NCBI GenBank assembly: GCA_027483645.1
Contig: JAIXUD010000002.1
Location: 124,001-188,000 of the forward strand
Length of the DNA stretch: 64,000 nt
Reading direction: 5' to 3'
From: Sphingobacteriales bacterium
GTDB taxonomy: Bacteria; Bacteroidota; Bacteroidia; Chitinophagales; CAIOSU01
In this document: positions 19,124 through 27,554 of the stretch, piece after piece
Numbering within the stretch: position 1 is the stretch's first letter
Layout of the letters: every line of letters starts with the position of its first letter
Made by a program: the position numbers and the translations under genes
Notes under the pieces: generated by a model
Seen by the model: only the letters and a program-made list of their open reading frames with translations
Database searches by the model: none
Told to the model about the DNA's origin: nothing

Positions 19124-19144
19124 AGCCACTAATTAATTTTATTG

Positions 19145-19182
19145 ACGGTCCGGTAGTTTTATCTATCGGACCGTATTTTTTA
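19145..19182 (+). terminator. Rho-independent terminator of the small 18.8-19.1 kb transcript
   Basis: Stem ACGGTCCGgTAG / CTAtCGGACCGT with a 6-nt loop, followed by six T on the plus strand. It lies 20 bp after the stop of the small membrane-protein candidate and about 100 bp before the outer-membrane protein gene. Confidence 0.85.
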
Positions 19183-19280
19183 TGAAAAGGCCCTTTAGTT
19201 TGAGCGTACTTTACAGCAGATAAGATTAAGCACCCCTTTTATTTCCCTAATTTAGCATCAAACCCCCGTCTCTCCCATTG

Positions 19281-21056
19281 ATGCGCCTGCTGCTATTCAT
19301 CTCCATGCTATTACCCCTGTGCATCTATGCGCAAGGCAACTGGCAATTGCAGCTTCGCCCGCAGGATAAGGATGTGGCGTTTTTTGCTAAGCACCTTAAA
19401 ACTAAGGGTAATTACAACAGCGAGGCGCAACTGCGCAAAGAGCTAGGCGAGATGCTGCTGAAGCTTTATGATAACGGCTACCTCGGCGCCTCGGTGGATA
19501 GCTTGGAGTTTAAGGGTGATACCGCCATTGCTTGGGTGTATGGCGGTCCACAACTGGAGTGGGTGCAACTGCGCCCCGGCAATGTGGATGTGCCCATCCT
19601 AAGCCAAGCCGAGTACAAAGACCGCTACTTTACCGGCAAGCCCGTAAATTACCGTCAACTAAATGCCCTGCTGAACGATATACTCACTTATGCTGAGAAC
19701 AATGGCTACCCATTTGCGCAGGTGAAGTTGGATAGCCTGACCCTGACGGATAGCACGCTTTCAGCCAGCATCAATTTGCAGAAGAACCAGTTGATTGTTT
19801 ACGATACCATTGCCTTGGATGGCGACCCAAAGATTACCCGCGCCTACATCTACAACTACCTCGGCATACGCCCCGGCGACTTATACGACGAAAGCACCGT
19901 AAAGCGCATTAGCCAGCGCCTTGCCGATTTGGCTTTTCTGGGGGAGCTGCGCCCGCCTGAGATAATTTTTGAGGCGGATAAGGCCAAGATTACCCTATAC
20001 CTACAAAACCGCAAAACCAGCCGATTCGATTTACTAATAGGGGTGTTGCCAAACAACGAGATTTCTGGTAGAATACTGCTTACTGGCGAGGCCAATATTG
20101 AGCTGCAAAACGCTTTTGGGGCAGCGGAGGAGATACGCCTCAACTGGCGCAAAATGCAGACCGGCACTCAAAACCTGGATATCGCTGCCAAATACCCTTA
20201 CCTATTTTCGCTCCCTATTGGCATTGATGCCAACTTCCAGCTTTATAAGCGCGATACGCTGTTCTTGGATATCGATTACGAGTTCGGGTTACAATACCTG
20301 TTTGCGGGCAGGCACTATGTACGTGCCTTCTTCCACAACAAGGCCACCAACGTATTGAACGTGGATACGGCGTACATAATCAACAACCGAACCCTGCCAC
20401 AATACAACGATGTGCGCAATAGCCTCTTCGGGCTGGAATATTACTTGGAGAACCTCGATTACCGTTTCAACCCGCGCAGTGGGCAGTTGTTGCGGATATC
20501 GGCAGGGGCGGGTACGCGGCGCGTAAGGCCAAGCACTACTATAGAAACGCTTACCGACCCGGTGAACCCCGATACCACGTTTGCCTTTCTGTACGATTCC
20601 ATGAAACTCACCACCGTGCAGTACAAATTCACTTGGCATTTCGACCAATATTGGCCTGTCGGGCGGCGCAGTACCATCAAAACCAGCATCCGCGGCGGGT
20701 CGTTTATCAGCAACCCGGTATTTTTAAATGAATTATTCCGCATTGGGGGTAATAAACTGCTTCGGGGGTTCGATGAAGAAAGTATCTTTGTATCCACTTT
20801 CAATGTGCTTTCGGCCGAATTCCGTTTTCTGCTCTCCAAAAACTCCTTTTTTCAGGTATTTATGGATGCGGCTTATGTGGAAGACCGAACGCTGGACAAG
20901 TTCAGGAAGGATTTCCCATATGGCTTTGGTGCCGGCATTACGTTCGAGACCAAGGCGGGTATGTTTGCCGTAAACTATGCGCTCGGCAGCCAGCAGGGAA
21001 ACCCGATAGACTTCCGCTCATCGAAGGTGCATTTTGGGTATTATAATTTGTTTTGA
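19281..21056 (+). CDS. Outer-membrane protein of the BamA/TamA (surface antigen D15) type
   Basis: A 591-residue protein with an N-terminal signal peptide (MRLLLFISMLLPLCIYA-Q). Residues about 30-230 form POTRA-like alpha/beta repeats (one contains NGYPFAQVKLDS; another is YIYNYLGIRPGDLYDESTVKRISQRL). The rest is a predicted outer-membrane barrel with alternating strands; LFRIGGNKLLRGFDEESIF corresponds to the conserved (V/I)RG(Y/F) loop, and the chain ends in an aromatic residue (HFGYYNLF), as barrel proteins do. It may insert or translocate outer-membrane components. The TTG at 19278 just ahead is not needed; the ATG is used. A fragment of this gene lies at 17184-17350. Confidence 0.85.
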   Translation: MRLLLFISMLLPLCIYAQGNWQLQLRPQDKDVAFFAKHLKTKGNYNSEAQLRKELGEMLLKLYDNGYLGASVDSLEFKGDTAIAWVYGGPQLEWVQLRPGNVDVPILSQAEYKDRYFTGKPVNYRQLNALLNDILTYAENNGYPFAQVKLDSLTLTDSTLSASINLQKNQLIVYDTIALDGDPKITRAYIYNYLGIRPGDLYDESTVKRISQRLADLAFLGELRPPEIIFEADKAKITLYLQNRKTSRFDLLIGVLPNNEISGRILLTGEANIELQNAFGAAEEIRLNWRKMQTGTQNLDIAAKYPYLFSLPIGIDANFQLYKRDTLFLDIDYEFGLQYLFAGRHYVRAFFHNKATNVLNVDTAYIINNRTLPQYNDVRNSLFGLEYYLENLDYRFNPRSGQLLRISAGAGTRRVRPSTTIETLTDPVNPDTTFAFLYDSMKLTTVQYKFTWHFDQYWPVGRRSTIKTSIRGGSFISNPVFLNELFRIGGNKLLRGFDEESIFVSTFNVLSAEFRFLLSKNSFFQVFMDAAYVEDRTLDKFRKDFPYGFGAGITFETKAGMFAVNYALGSQQGNPIDFRSSKVHFGYYNLF

Positions 21057-21118
21057 GGGTGTTACAGTGGGGCAAGTGTAGTACTTACCGCACCAACCCC
21101 CTCCCAACCTCCCCCTGA

Positions 21119-21160
21119 CCCTTCGGCGAAAGCTCAGGATAAAATCCTGGGGAGGAGCTA
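21119..21160. repeat. Degenerate CCTGA...TCAGG repeat
   Basis: The sequence ccctgacCCTTCGgcgaaAGCTCAGGATaaaATCCTGG contains the CTTCG / GCTCAGG words of the REP-like unit at 6841-6876 and can form the small hairpin CAGGAT-aaa-ATCCTG. It lies between the outer-membrane protein gene and the DUF4271 gene. Confidence 0.5.
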
Positions 21161-21171
21161 AAAAATAATAA

Positions 21172-22275
21172 GTGCAAAAACTGCTTTACATATTCGGGTT
21201 GATGCTACTGGCGGGGTTGTCCTCTGCGCAGGTGTATGGCCCGTTGCGTACTTTGCCGCCAGCGCCGGTGAGGGACACCACGCCACTGGTATATGTAAAA
21301 GGAAAAGCCCCCATAGCCTCTAATGCAATAGATTCCAGTAAAGTAGATACCACCATCGCCATTGTGCCTTGTACCGACGAGTTGGTAGCCACCGAGCCCT
21401 TAATACCTTGCGTGGATACGCTCATCACTATTGATAGTAGCTGTTTCACTATCAATTGTTATGTAACCGTTGATTTGCTTTACCTGCGTTTTGCGCTCAA
21501 CGACAGCATCCTCAATTCCATTAAGCCTGCGTCAAGGGAATATACTGCCGAGTTCATTAATCAGCCGCCACCACCTCCGCACATACGGCCTGTAGTAGCC
21601 CAAAGCGAGATAAAACCCCTGCACCGCGAGCGCCGCAAAGGATGGCTATTTACCATACTTACCCTACAGTTTGTATTGATTGTATACTTGCGGGTGGGTT
21701 TTATCAGGTATGCCGAAGAGCAGTACCGCTCGTTTTTCAACCTCAATATCAGCCAGCAGGTATTTAGGGAACAGGAGTTGAGTATGCCGTTCCCGGCCTT
21801 ACTGCTTACCATTAATGGGGTGCTGTCGTACGCTATTTTGCTGTATTTGGGGCTCAATTACTTAAACCTGCTAAGTAGTTTGGGCGATTGGAATCTTTTC
21901 CTTGCCAGCCTCGGTATCATTTTGGGCATTGCTATATTTAAGTACCTTTTAATGTGGTTTGCCAGTGCTGTCTTCCCGTTTAGGGATGAAATGAATTTCT
22001 TCAATTTTAACTTCTTCCTCAACATCAAGATACTTGGTACGTTACTGCTGCCTATCAACTTCATCATTGCCTATGCCCCGCCTGAGCTTACACAGTGGGC
22101 AGTTTGGGCGGCTTTGGCACTGCTGGCGCTGGCCTATGTGGGTTTGGCAATCAAAGGGTTAGCAATTGCTAAAAATTACCTAGCCTTTTATAAATTCCAC
22201 TTTATTGTGTATATTTGCAGCCTCGAAATAGCCCCGGTGCTGATTGTGGTTAAGCTAGTGATGAATGCCGCGTAA
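21172..22275 (+). CDS. DUF4271 integral membrane protein
   Basis: A 367-residue protein that starts at a GTG (no in-frame ATG is near). Residues 1-20 are a signal-like helix. Residues 20-155 are soluble and periplasmic, with several Cys and Pro residues. Residues 160-365 hold about six hydrophobic segments, including GWLFTILTLQFVLIVYLRVGF, which match the Bacteroidota-specific DUF4271 family. This gene commonly precedes hemD in the phylum, as here with a 31-bp gap, so a cotranscribed pair is likely. Its function is unknown. Confidence 0.85.
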   Translation: MQKLLYIFGLMLLAGLSSAQVYGPLRTLPPAPVRDTTPLVYVKGKAPIASNAIDSSKVDTTIAIVPCTDELVATEPLIPCVDTLITIDSSCFTINCYVTVDLLYLRFALNDSILNSIKPASREYTAEFINQPPPPPHIRPVVAQSEIKPLHRERRKGWLFTILTLQFVLIVYLRVGFIRYAEEQYRSFFNLNISQQVFREQELSMPFPALLLTINGVLSYAILLYLGLNYLNLLSSLGDWNLFLASLGIILGIAIFKYLLMWFASAVFPFRDEMNFFNFNFFLNIKILGTLLLPINFIIAYAPPELTQWAVWAALALLALAYVGLAIKGLAIAKNYLAFYKFHFIVYICSLEIAPVLIVVKLVMNAA

Positions 22276-22306
22276 GCCATTTCGACCCATTTCTCCTCGG
22301 TATTAA

Positions 22307-23107
22307 ATGGCATATGCTATGGCAACGAAACCTACTCCTGAGTCATCTACCGCACTGCGAAAGATAAAAACTGTATTGGTTTCGCAACCAACCCCTGAGG
22401 CGGGAAAGTCGCCGTATGCCGAGGTGGAGAAGAAGTATGGCCTGCAGGTTGATTTCCGCCAGTTTATACAAGTGGAACCAGTAGCTGGGAAAGATTTCCG
22501 CAAGGATAAAATCAACATTTCCGATTATTCTGCCATCATACTCAACAGCCGCAACGCTATTGATCACCTTTTCCGAGTGTGCGAAGAGTTGCGCATCAAG
22601 CTATCGCAGGATACCAAGTTCTTCTGCATTTCCGAAGCAGTAGCCCTTTACCTTCAAAAGTATACCCAGTATCGCAAGCGTAAAGTGTTTTTTAGCAGCA
22701 ACCGCGAGCAGGGCTTGTTTGATTTGTTGTTGAAGCATAAGAACAATGAGCGTTTCCTGTGGCCATGCACCGATGCCCACCAGGAGGATATACCGGAGTT
22801 TATGGATAAGCACGGTTTTAAGTGGGACAAAGGCGTAATGTACCGTACCGTATCGGCCGACTTGAGCGACCTTGCCGAATTGGATTATGATTTGATTATT
22901 TTTTACAGTCCGCTGGGTATCAAGTCTTTGTTCGAAAATTACCCTGACTTCATTCAGCGCGATAAGCACATTGCCGCCATGGGCCCCACTACCGCCGAAG
23001 CGGTGAAAGAAGCAGGACTCGTGCTTAGTTTCCAAGCCCCTACAGCCGAAGCACCTTCCATTACCAAGGCTTTGGAATTGAGGCTGCAAGTGACGAATAA
23101 GAAGTAG
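22307..23107 (+). CDS. hemD: Uroporphyrinogen-III synthase
   Basis: A 266-residue HemD-family protein, which cyclises hydroxymethylbilane to uroporphyrinogen III in tetrapyrrole synthesis. Sequence conservation in this family is low. Visible features are the KTVLVSQPTPEAGKS opening strand, SAIILNSRNAIDHLF, FFCISEAVALYLQKY, DYDLIIFYSPLGIKSLFENYP and HIAAMGPTTAEAVKEAGL, which together give the two-domain alpha/beta pattern with the conserved (F/Y)xSP and GxxTA motifs. The start could be the ATG at 22307 or at 22319. It follows the DUF4271 gene. No other heme gene is adjacent. Confidence 0.88.
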   Translation: MAYAMATKPTPESSTALRKIKTVLVSQPTPEAGKSPYAEVEKKYGLQVDFRQFIQVEPVAGKDFRKDKINISDYSAIILNSRNAIDHLFRVCEELRIKLSQDTKFFCISEAVALYLQKYTQYRKRKVFFSSNREQGLFDLLLKHKNNERFLWPCTDAHQEDIPEFMDKHGFKWDKGVMYRTVSADLSDLAELDYDLIIFYSPLGIKSLFENYPDFIQRDKHIAAMGPTTAEAVKEAGLVLSFQAPTAEAPSITKALELRLQVTNKK

Positions 23108-23222
23108 GAGCTAGATTTTAGAAGCAAGACACAAGATTTGCTTAATTATCAGCGCGGACAAAATTATCTGCCTGAATTTCCTTGCGTAATTTTAGACCTT
23201 CTTGGTGTCCTTTGTGGTTATA

Positions 23223-23257
23223 AACCCTCAACTCATAACTCGTAACCCGCAACTACC
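23223..23257. repeat. Array of the CGTAACYCG word (single arm)
   Basis: The words aactCATAACTCGTAACCCGCAACT run directly into the start codon of the flavoprotein gene at 23258. This is one of six arrays of the same word in the window. Confidence 0.65.
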
Positions 23258-24220
23258 ATGCAAACCCGCATCACCCACCTCTTCAACATACAGTACCCCA
23301 TTATACAGGCAGGCATGATATGGTGCAGCGGCTGGCGGTTGGCGGCTGCGGTAACCAATGCCGGTGGGCTGGGCATGATTGGTGCCGGTAGCATGTACCC
23401 CGAGGTGCTACGCGAGCACATACAAAAATGCAAGGCCGCGGTGGGTGGCAAGCCATTTGCCGTAAACGTGCCGCTGCTTTACCCTGATATTGTGGATATT
23501 ATGGAAATCATTGTGCAAGAGGGCGTGCCGATAGTATTCACCTCAGCAGGTAGCCCAAAGACTTGGACGGCTCAATTGAAGAGGCACAACATTATGGTAG
23601 TGCACGTGGTGAGCAGTGTAAAGTTTGCCATAAAGTGCCAGGAAGCGGGTGTGGATGCCGTGGTGGCCGAAGGCTTTGAAGCGGGCGGTCACAATGGCCG
23701 TGAGGAAACTACTACCCTGTGCCTGATACCGATGGTGCGCGACGCCATTACCATACCGTTGATAGCAGCAGGTGGCATAGCCAACGGCCGCGCCATGATG
23801 GCCACGATGGCGCTAGGTGCGGATGGTGTGCAGGTGGGCTCTCGCTTTGCGGCCAGCTTGGAGAGCAGCGCCCACGACAACTTTAAAACCAGCATTGTAA
23901 ACGCCCAAGAAGGCGATACCCTGCTTACTATGAAGCAGCTTACTCCAGTGCGATTGATTAAGAACAAGTTTTTTGACCAAGTACAAGAAGCGGAGCTTCG
24001 CGGTGCCAGCCGCGAAGAGTTGGCTCTATTGCTGGGCCGAGCACGTGCAAAGAAAGGTATGTTTGAAGGAGACCTTGACGAGGGTGAACTGGAAATAGGC
24101 CAAGTAGCCGCCCAAATAACCGACGTGAAACCCGCCGCCGAAATATTGAAGGACATGTGGGAGGAGTTTGTAGCTACGCAGAAGCAAATAGCTTCGTGGA
24201 TCATGGACCAAGGACGATAG
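23258..24220 (+). CDS. Nitronate monooxygenase-like flavoprotein (NPD family)
   Basis: A 320-residue TIM-barrel FMN enzyme. Motifs are PIIQAGMIWCSG at the first strand, GGLGMIGAGS, EGFEAGGHNG with the catalytic histidine, AAGGIANGR and ALGADGVQVGSRF for phosphate binding. Members oxidise nitronates such as propionate 3-nitronate or act as enoyl-ACP reductase II (FabK). The spacing favours the NPD/nitronate group but FabK is not excluded. The last five residues (MDQGR) and the stop codon lie within the GGACCAAGGACGA repeat at 24201-24228, so the C terminus has been shaped by the repeat. Confidence 0.88.
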   Translation: MQTRITHLFNIQYPIIQAGMIWCSGWRLAAAVTNAGGLGMIGAGSMYPEVLREHIQKCKAAVGGKPFAVNVPLLYPDIVDIMEIIVQEGVPIVFTSAGSPKTWTAQLKRHNIMVVHVVSSVKFAIKCQEAGVDAVVAEGFEAGGHNGREETTTLCLIPMVRDAITIPLIAAGGIANGRAMMATMALGADGVQVGSRFAASLESSAHDNFKTSIVNAQEGDTLLTMKQLTPVRLIKNKFFDQVQEAELRGASREELALLLGRARAKKGMFEGDLDEGELEIGQVAAQITDVKPAAEILKDMWEEFVATQKQIASWIMDQGR

Positions 24221-24323
24221 ACCATGGATGCTTCAAAATAAGTCACACTGAACTAACATCAACATTTAACAATTAACTATCTAAATTCGTGGACCGTGGA
24301 CCATCGACTGAGGACTGTGGACC
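24201..24323. repeat. Two arrays of the GGACCATGGACGA word
   Basis: Positions 24201-24228 and 24288-24323 are short direct arrays of a 7-8 bp word (GGACCAt, GGACGAt, GGACCgt). The first covers the stop codon of the flavoprotein gene. The second is in frame with rlmD and would add a spurious 16 residues if the GTG at 24289 were used as a start. Confidence 0.75.
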
Positions 24324-24336
24324 AAATTACTGCACT

Positions 24337-25737
24337 ATGGCTGAACCGATTAGGGAAATACTGGGACTGGAGATTTTGGATATGGACATCCATGGCCGTG
24401 GGTGGGCGAAGTACAACGGCCGCACCGTGCTAGTGGAAAATGCCTTGCCTGGAGAGGTGGTAGATGTAAACGTATACCGTAAGGATAAAGGTATGCTGTT
24501 GGCGCGCCCTACCAACTTCATTAAAACCAGCCCCGAACGGGTGGAGCCTACTTGTAAGCACTTCGGTGTGTGTGGTGGCTGCAAGTGGCAAAACGTGGAA
24601 TATACTAGCCAACTACAATACAAAACGGCTTTTGTGGCCAAAGCCTTCAAACAACTGGAGCACTTGGATTTGCCTACCATGAGGCCGATTGTGCCTAGTG
24701 ATAACCTGTTGCACTACCGCAACAAAATGGACTATGGCTTTACCAGCCGCCGCTGGCTTACCGCCGCCGAAATGGCTGATGGCCCAGTTACTGAGGGTTT
24801 GACAGGACTTGGCCAACACCCGAGTGGCGCTTTTGATAAAATACTGCACTTGGATGAATGCTTTCTGTTGGAAGAGCCAGGCAATACCCTGCGCCTAGCG
24901 GTAAAGCAGTTTGCGGATGAGCAGGGCATTACCTTTCATGACCACCGCGCCCGTGCAGGCTACCTGCGCCAACTAATATTGCGCAACAGCAGCCTTGGTG
25001 AGTGGATGATCATATTAATGGTGGGCGAAACCGACCCTACCGATGCCCAAAAGATATTGGATTTTATAGAGGCTAACTTCCCGCAGGCGAAGAGCTTCTT
25101 CTATGTAATTAATGATACGCTCAACGATTCTATCTTCGGGAAGGAGCTGGTGCATTATAAAGGGCAAACGTACATCAATGAAAAGCTGGGCGAGGTGATG
25201 TTCCGCATTGGGCCGCTGTCGTTCTTTCAAACCAACCACGCTCAGGCTGTAAAGCTGTACAACGTGGCCGCTGAAATGGCCAACCTGAAACCGCACGAAA
25301 CCGTGTACGACCTCTATACCGGCACCGGCAGCATCGCCCTATATATTGCCAACCAAGTGAAGCACGTAACGGGTATTGAATTGATACCCGAAGCCATTGC
25401 CGATGCTTGGGACAATGCCCGCCGAAACAACATTACCAATGTGCACTTCATTGCTGCCGATATGAAGGATGTCATCAAAAAAGACTACTTCAAAAACCTA
25501 CCAAAACCCGACTTGCTCATTACCGACCCGCCACGCGCTGGTATGCACCCTAAGGTAGTGGAAGCGCTGCTAGAAGCAGAGATACCGCGCATAGTGTACG
25601 TAAGCTGCAACCCCGTTACCCAAGCTACCGACCTACTCGGCCTAAGCAAAAAGTACCGCATTACGGCCATACAACCCGTGGATATGTTCCCGCAAACATA
25701 CCATGTGGAGAATGTGGTGGCGCTGGAGTTGATTTGA
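24337..25737 (+). CDS. rlmD: 23S rRNA (uracil-5-)-methyltransferase, RlmD type
   Basis: Methylates a uridine of 23S rRNA (U1939 in E. coli) using S-adenosylmethionine. A TRAM domain forms residues about 5-60. The iron-sulphur cysteines are in CKHFGVCGGCKW. The methyltransferase domain has YDLYTGTGSIALYIANQ (SAM motif), DPPRAGMHPK and the nucleophile and base region VYVSCNPVTQ. The frame is open from GTG 24289, but those codons are the GGACCAT repeat, so ATG 24337 (MAEPIREILGLEI) is the natural start. It is monocistronic. Confidence 0.93.
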   Translation: MAEPIREILGLEILDMDIHGRGWAKYNGRTVLVENALPGEVVDVNVYRKDKGMLLARPTNFIKTSPERVEPTCKHFGVCGGCKWQNVEYTSQLQYKTAFVAKAFKQLEHLDLPTMRPIVPSDNLLHYRNKMDYGFTSRRWLTAAEMADGPVTEGLTGLGQHPSGAFDKILHLDECFLLEEPGNTLRLAVKQFADEQGITFHDHRARAGYLRQLILRNSSLGEWMIILMVGETDPTDAQKILDFIEANFPQAKSFFYVINDTLNDSIFGKELVHYKGQTYINEKLGEVMFRIGPLSFFQTNHAQAVKLYNVAAEMANLKPHETVYDLYTGTGSIALYIANQVKHVTGIELIPEAIADAWDNARRNNITNVHFIAADMKDVIKKDYFKNLPKPDLLITDPPRAGMHPKVVEALLEAEIPRIVYVSCNPVTQATDLLGLSKKYRITAIQPVDMFPQTYHVENVVALELI

Positions 25738-25799
25738 GGCACTGCCGAAACTGAAAGGGTATTTGAACCATTCAACCCCATCCTTCGGTATATAGCTAC

Positions 25800-26276
25800 A
25801 TGGCCGATTATAAAATCCCGAAGATAAAGGTGCCACGCTTTTGCGAGGCCCAAGGGTTTTATACCACGCCCGCCCGCAGCAAAATGATGGCTAAAATAAA
25901 GGGCAAAAACACCAAGGCGGAGTTGCAGTTGCGCAAAGCCCTATGGGCAGCAGGCGTGCGGTTTAGGGTAAACGTAAAGACCTTGCCCGGTAAACCCGAC
26001 GTTGCTTCCAAAAAACTAAAGTTTGCCATATTCGTGGATGGAGGCTTTTGGCATGGCTACCAATGGGATGTACGCAAGTCGAAATTGAAAGAAAACAAGG
26101 ATTTCTGGATACCCAAAATAGAGCGAAACATGCAGCGCGACGAAGAGGTAAACCTAGAGTTGCAGCATAAGGGCTATGCTGTATTCCGCTTTTGGGACCA
26201 TGAGGTAAAAGCCAACTTGGGCGAATGCTTGAAGCAAATATTTGAATACGTAGAACATAAAGCACGCTCGGCATAA
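25800..26276 (+). CDS. Vsr-like very short patch repair endonuclease
   Basis: A 158-residue PD-(D/E)xK family protein. The Vsr pattern is visible: MMAKIKGKNTKAELQLRKAL, GVRFRVNVKTLPGKPDV with the catalytic Asp, FAIFVDGGFWHGYQW with the His of the FWH motif, FWIPKIERNMQRD, and FRFWDHEV. In E. coli Vsr a zinc ion is held by Cys66, His71, Cys73 and Cys117; here those positions appear to be Gly, Tyr, Trp and His, so the structural zinc site is missing. There is no cytosine methyltransferase gene beside it. It may be an orphan repair nuclease. Confidence 0.8.
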   Translation: MADYKIPKIKVPRFCEAQGFYTTPARSKMMAKIKGKNTKAELQLRKALWAAGVRFRVNVKTLPGKPDVASKKLKFAIFVDGGFWHGYQWDVRKSKLKENKDFWIPKIERNMQRDEEVNLELQHKGYAVFRFWDHEVKANLGECLKQIFEYVEHKARSA

Positions 26277-26322
26277 GGTATTTTGGCTTACGATTTGTAA
26301 TCTTTACCAAAAACCACCCTGC

Positions 26323-26793
26323 ATGAAACCGATTTGGAAAATAGTAATAGCCGTAGTTATTTGCCTAGTAGTGGGTAGCCTTTCTGGCGTAGCCACAAGT
26401 AGCGCCATAGCAGGCTGGTATGCCACACTTAACAAGCCATCTTTCAATCCGCCCAATTGGGTTTTTGGCCCAGCGTGGACGTTGCTTTACATACTCATGG
26501 GTATTGCCGCTGGCTTAGTATGGAGTGCCGGTTGGGATAGGAAAGAAGTGAAAGCTGCCCTCACTATTTTCGGCATACAGTTGTTGCTTAATGGCTTATG
26601 GTCCATCATCTTTTTTAGCTTGGAAAGCCCCTTATGGGCATTGGTAGAAATAGTGGTACTGCTGCTGTTTATCATACTCACCATTATCCGGTTCAAACCC
26701 ATCAATAGTACCGCCGCCTATCTGCTTATACCATATTTACTTTGGGTAAGTTTTGCAACGGTGCTTACGGGCAGTATCCTATACTTAAATTAA
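26323..26793 (+). CDS. tspO: TspO/MBR family protein
   Basis: A 156-residue membrane protein with five predicted helices. The family hallmarks are SAIAGWYATLNKPSFNPPNWVFGPAWTLLYILMG and the GLWSIIFFSL stretch (fourth helix). TspO proteins bind porphyrins, heme or cholesterol and influence tetrapyrrole handling and stress responses. It is about 50 bp downstream of the vsr-like gene. The upstream TAATCTTTA resembles a -7 box. Confidence 0.93.
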   Translation: MKPIWKIVIAVVICLVVGSLSGVATSSAIAGWYATLNKPSFNPPNWVFGPAWTLLYILMGIAAGLVWSAGWDRKEVKAALTIFGIQLLLNGLWSIIFFSLESPLWALVEIVVLLLFIILTIIRFKPINSTAAYLLIPYLLWVSFATVLTGSILYLN

Positions 26794-26921
26794 AGGCTGG
26801 GCAAGTGTTATTATCATTGATAGAAGTTAGGTATTTCGAACATTGCATAATAACGATAAAAACTCTTAGGTTGTGTTTTTTCAGGTGAAGCTTGGGGATA
26901 TGAGGTGCTTAGTTGTTTGCT

Positions 26922-27449
26922 CTACCGTAATACCGAAACCAAGGTAAGCAGCCCAATTACTGCTACTACCCATAGCCTGGTAGAGAGCCAAGCATAAATT
27001 ACATCGCTCAAGGAGTTAATGACAGTTGGTTGTATTAAGCTAAAAAAGAGGGACGCCCATACACCGATAAACTCCAGTAATCTTAATATTTCGCCCACCC
27101 AAACCAGGATAGGGTGGTAGAAGATATTTCGGCTCAAAAGAAGTATAGCTCCAGCAAAAAATACAGCTCCTAACGAAATCCCAGCTAAAAGCAAGCGAAA
27201 ATACTGCGCTTGGGTAAGGCCTTTGCGAAGCTTAGCTAACCGCATAGTAAAAAGCCCCAAGTAAACCATTGCCAGCCCACAATAAGAGATAAGCCTTGCC
27301 TCTAACCCAAATGGCCAACTTTGCAGTGTGAGCAGCAAACTGGCGAATAGCATCACTATTGAAAGGGACTCAATTATCCTAATTGCCGCCGCCAATCGGG
27401 TGCTTTGATAATACTGTGGCTCGTTCGGGTTGTCGAGGATATCGCTCAT
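26922..27449 (-). CDS. Hypothetical membrane protein
   Basis: A 175-residue protein with a short polar N terminus (MSDILDNPNEPQYYQ) and four to five hydrophobic segments spaced through the rest. No residue pattern points to a known family. It is in the same orientation as the ABC exporter gene 105 bp upstream and converges with tspO. A shared transcript is possible but not clear. Confidence 0.7.
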   Translation of the reverse strand: MSDILDNPNEPQYYQSTRLAAAIRIIESLSIVMLFASLLLTLQSWPFGLEARLISYCGLAMVYLGLFTMRLAKLRKGLTQAQYFRLLLAGISLGAVFFAGAILLLSRNIFYHPILVWVGEILRLLEFIGVWASLFFSLIQPTVINSLSDVIYAWLSTRLWVVAVIGLLTLVSVLR

Positions 27450-27554
27450 AGCAATGCTAAAGTAAAAGATTTGGTGCGTACTAGTATCAATTTACACATC
27501 TTGCTGAAGCTCATGGATTCTCGTTTTCGGCTTGCTGCGGTACAATATCCACCC

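Noticed and set aside
24289-24336. N-terminal extension of RlmD from GTG 24289
   Set aside because: These codons are the GGACCAT repeat array; family similarity starts at the ATG at 24337.
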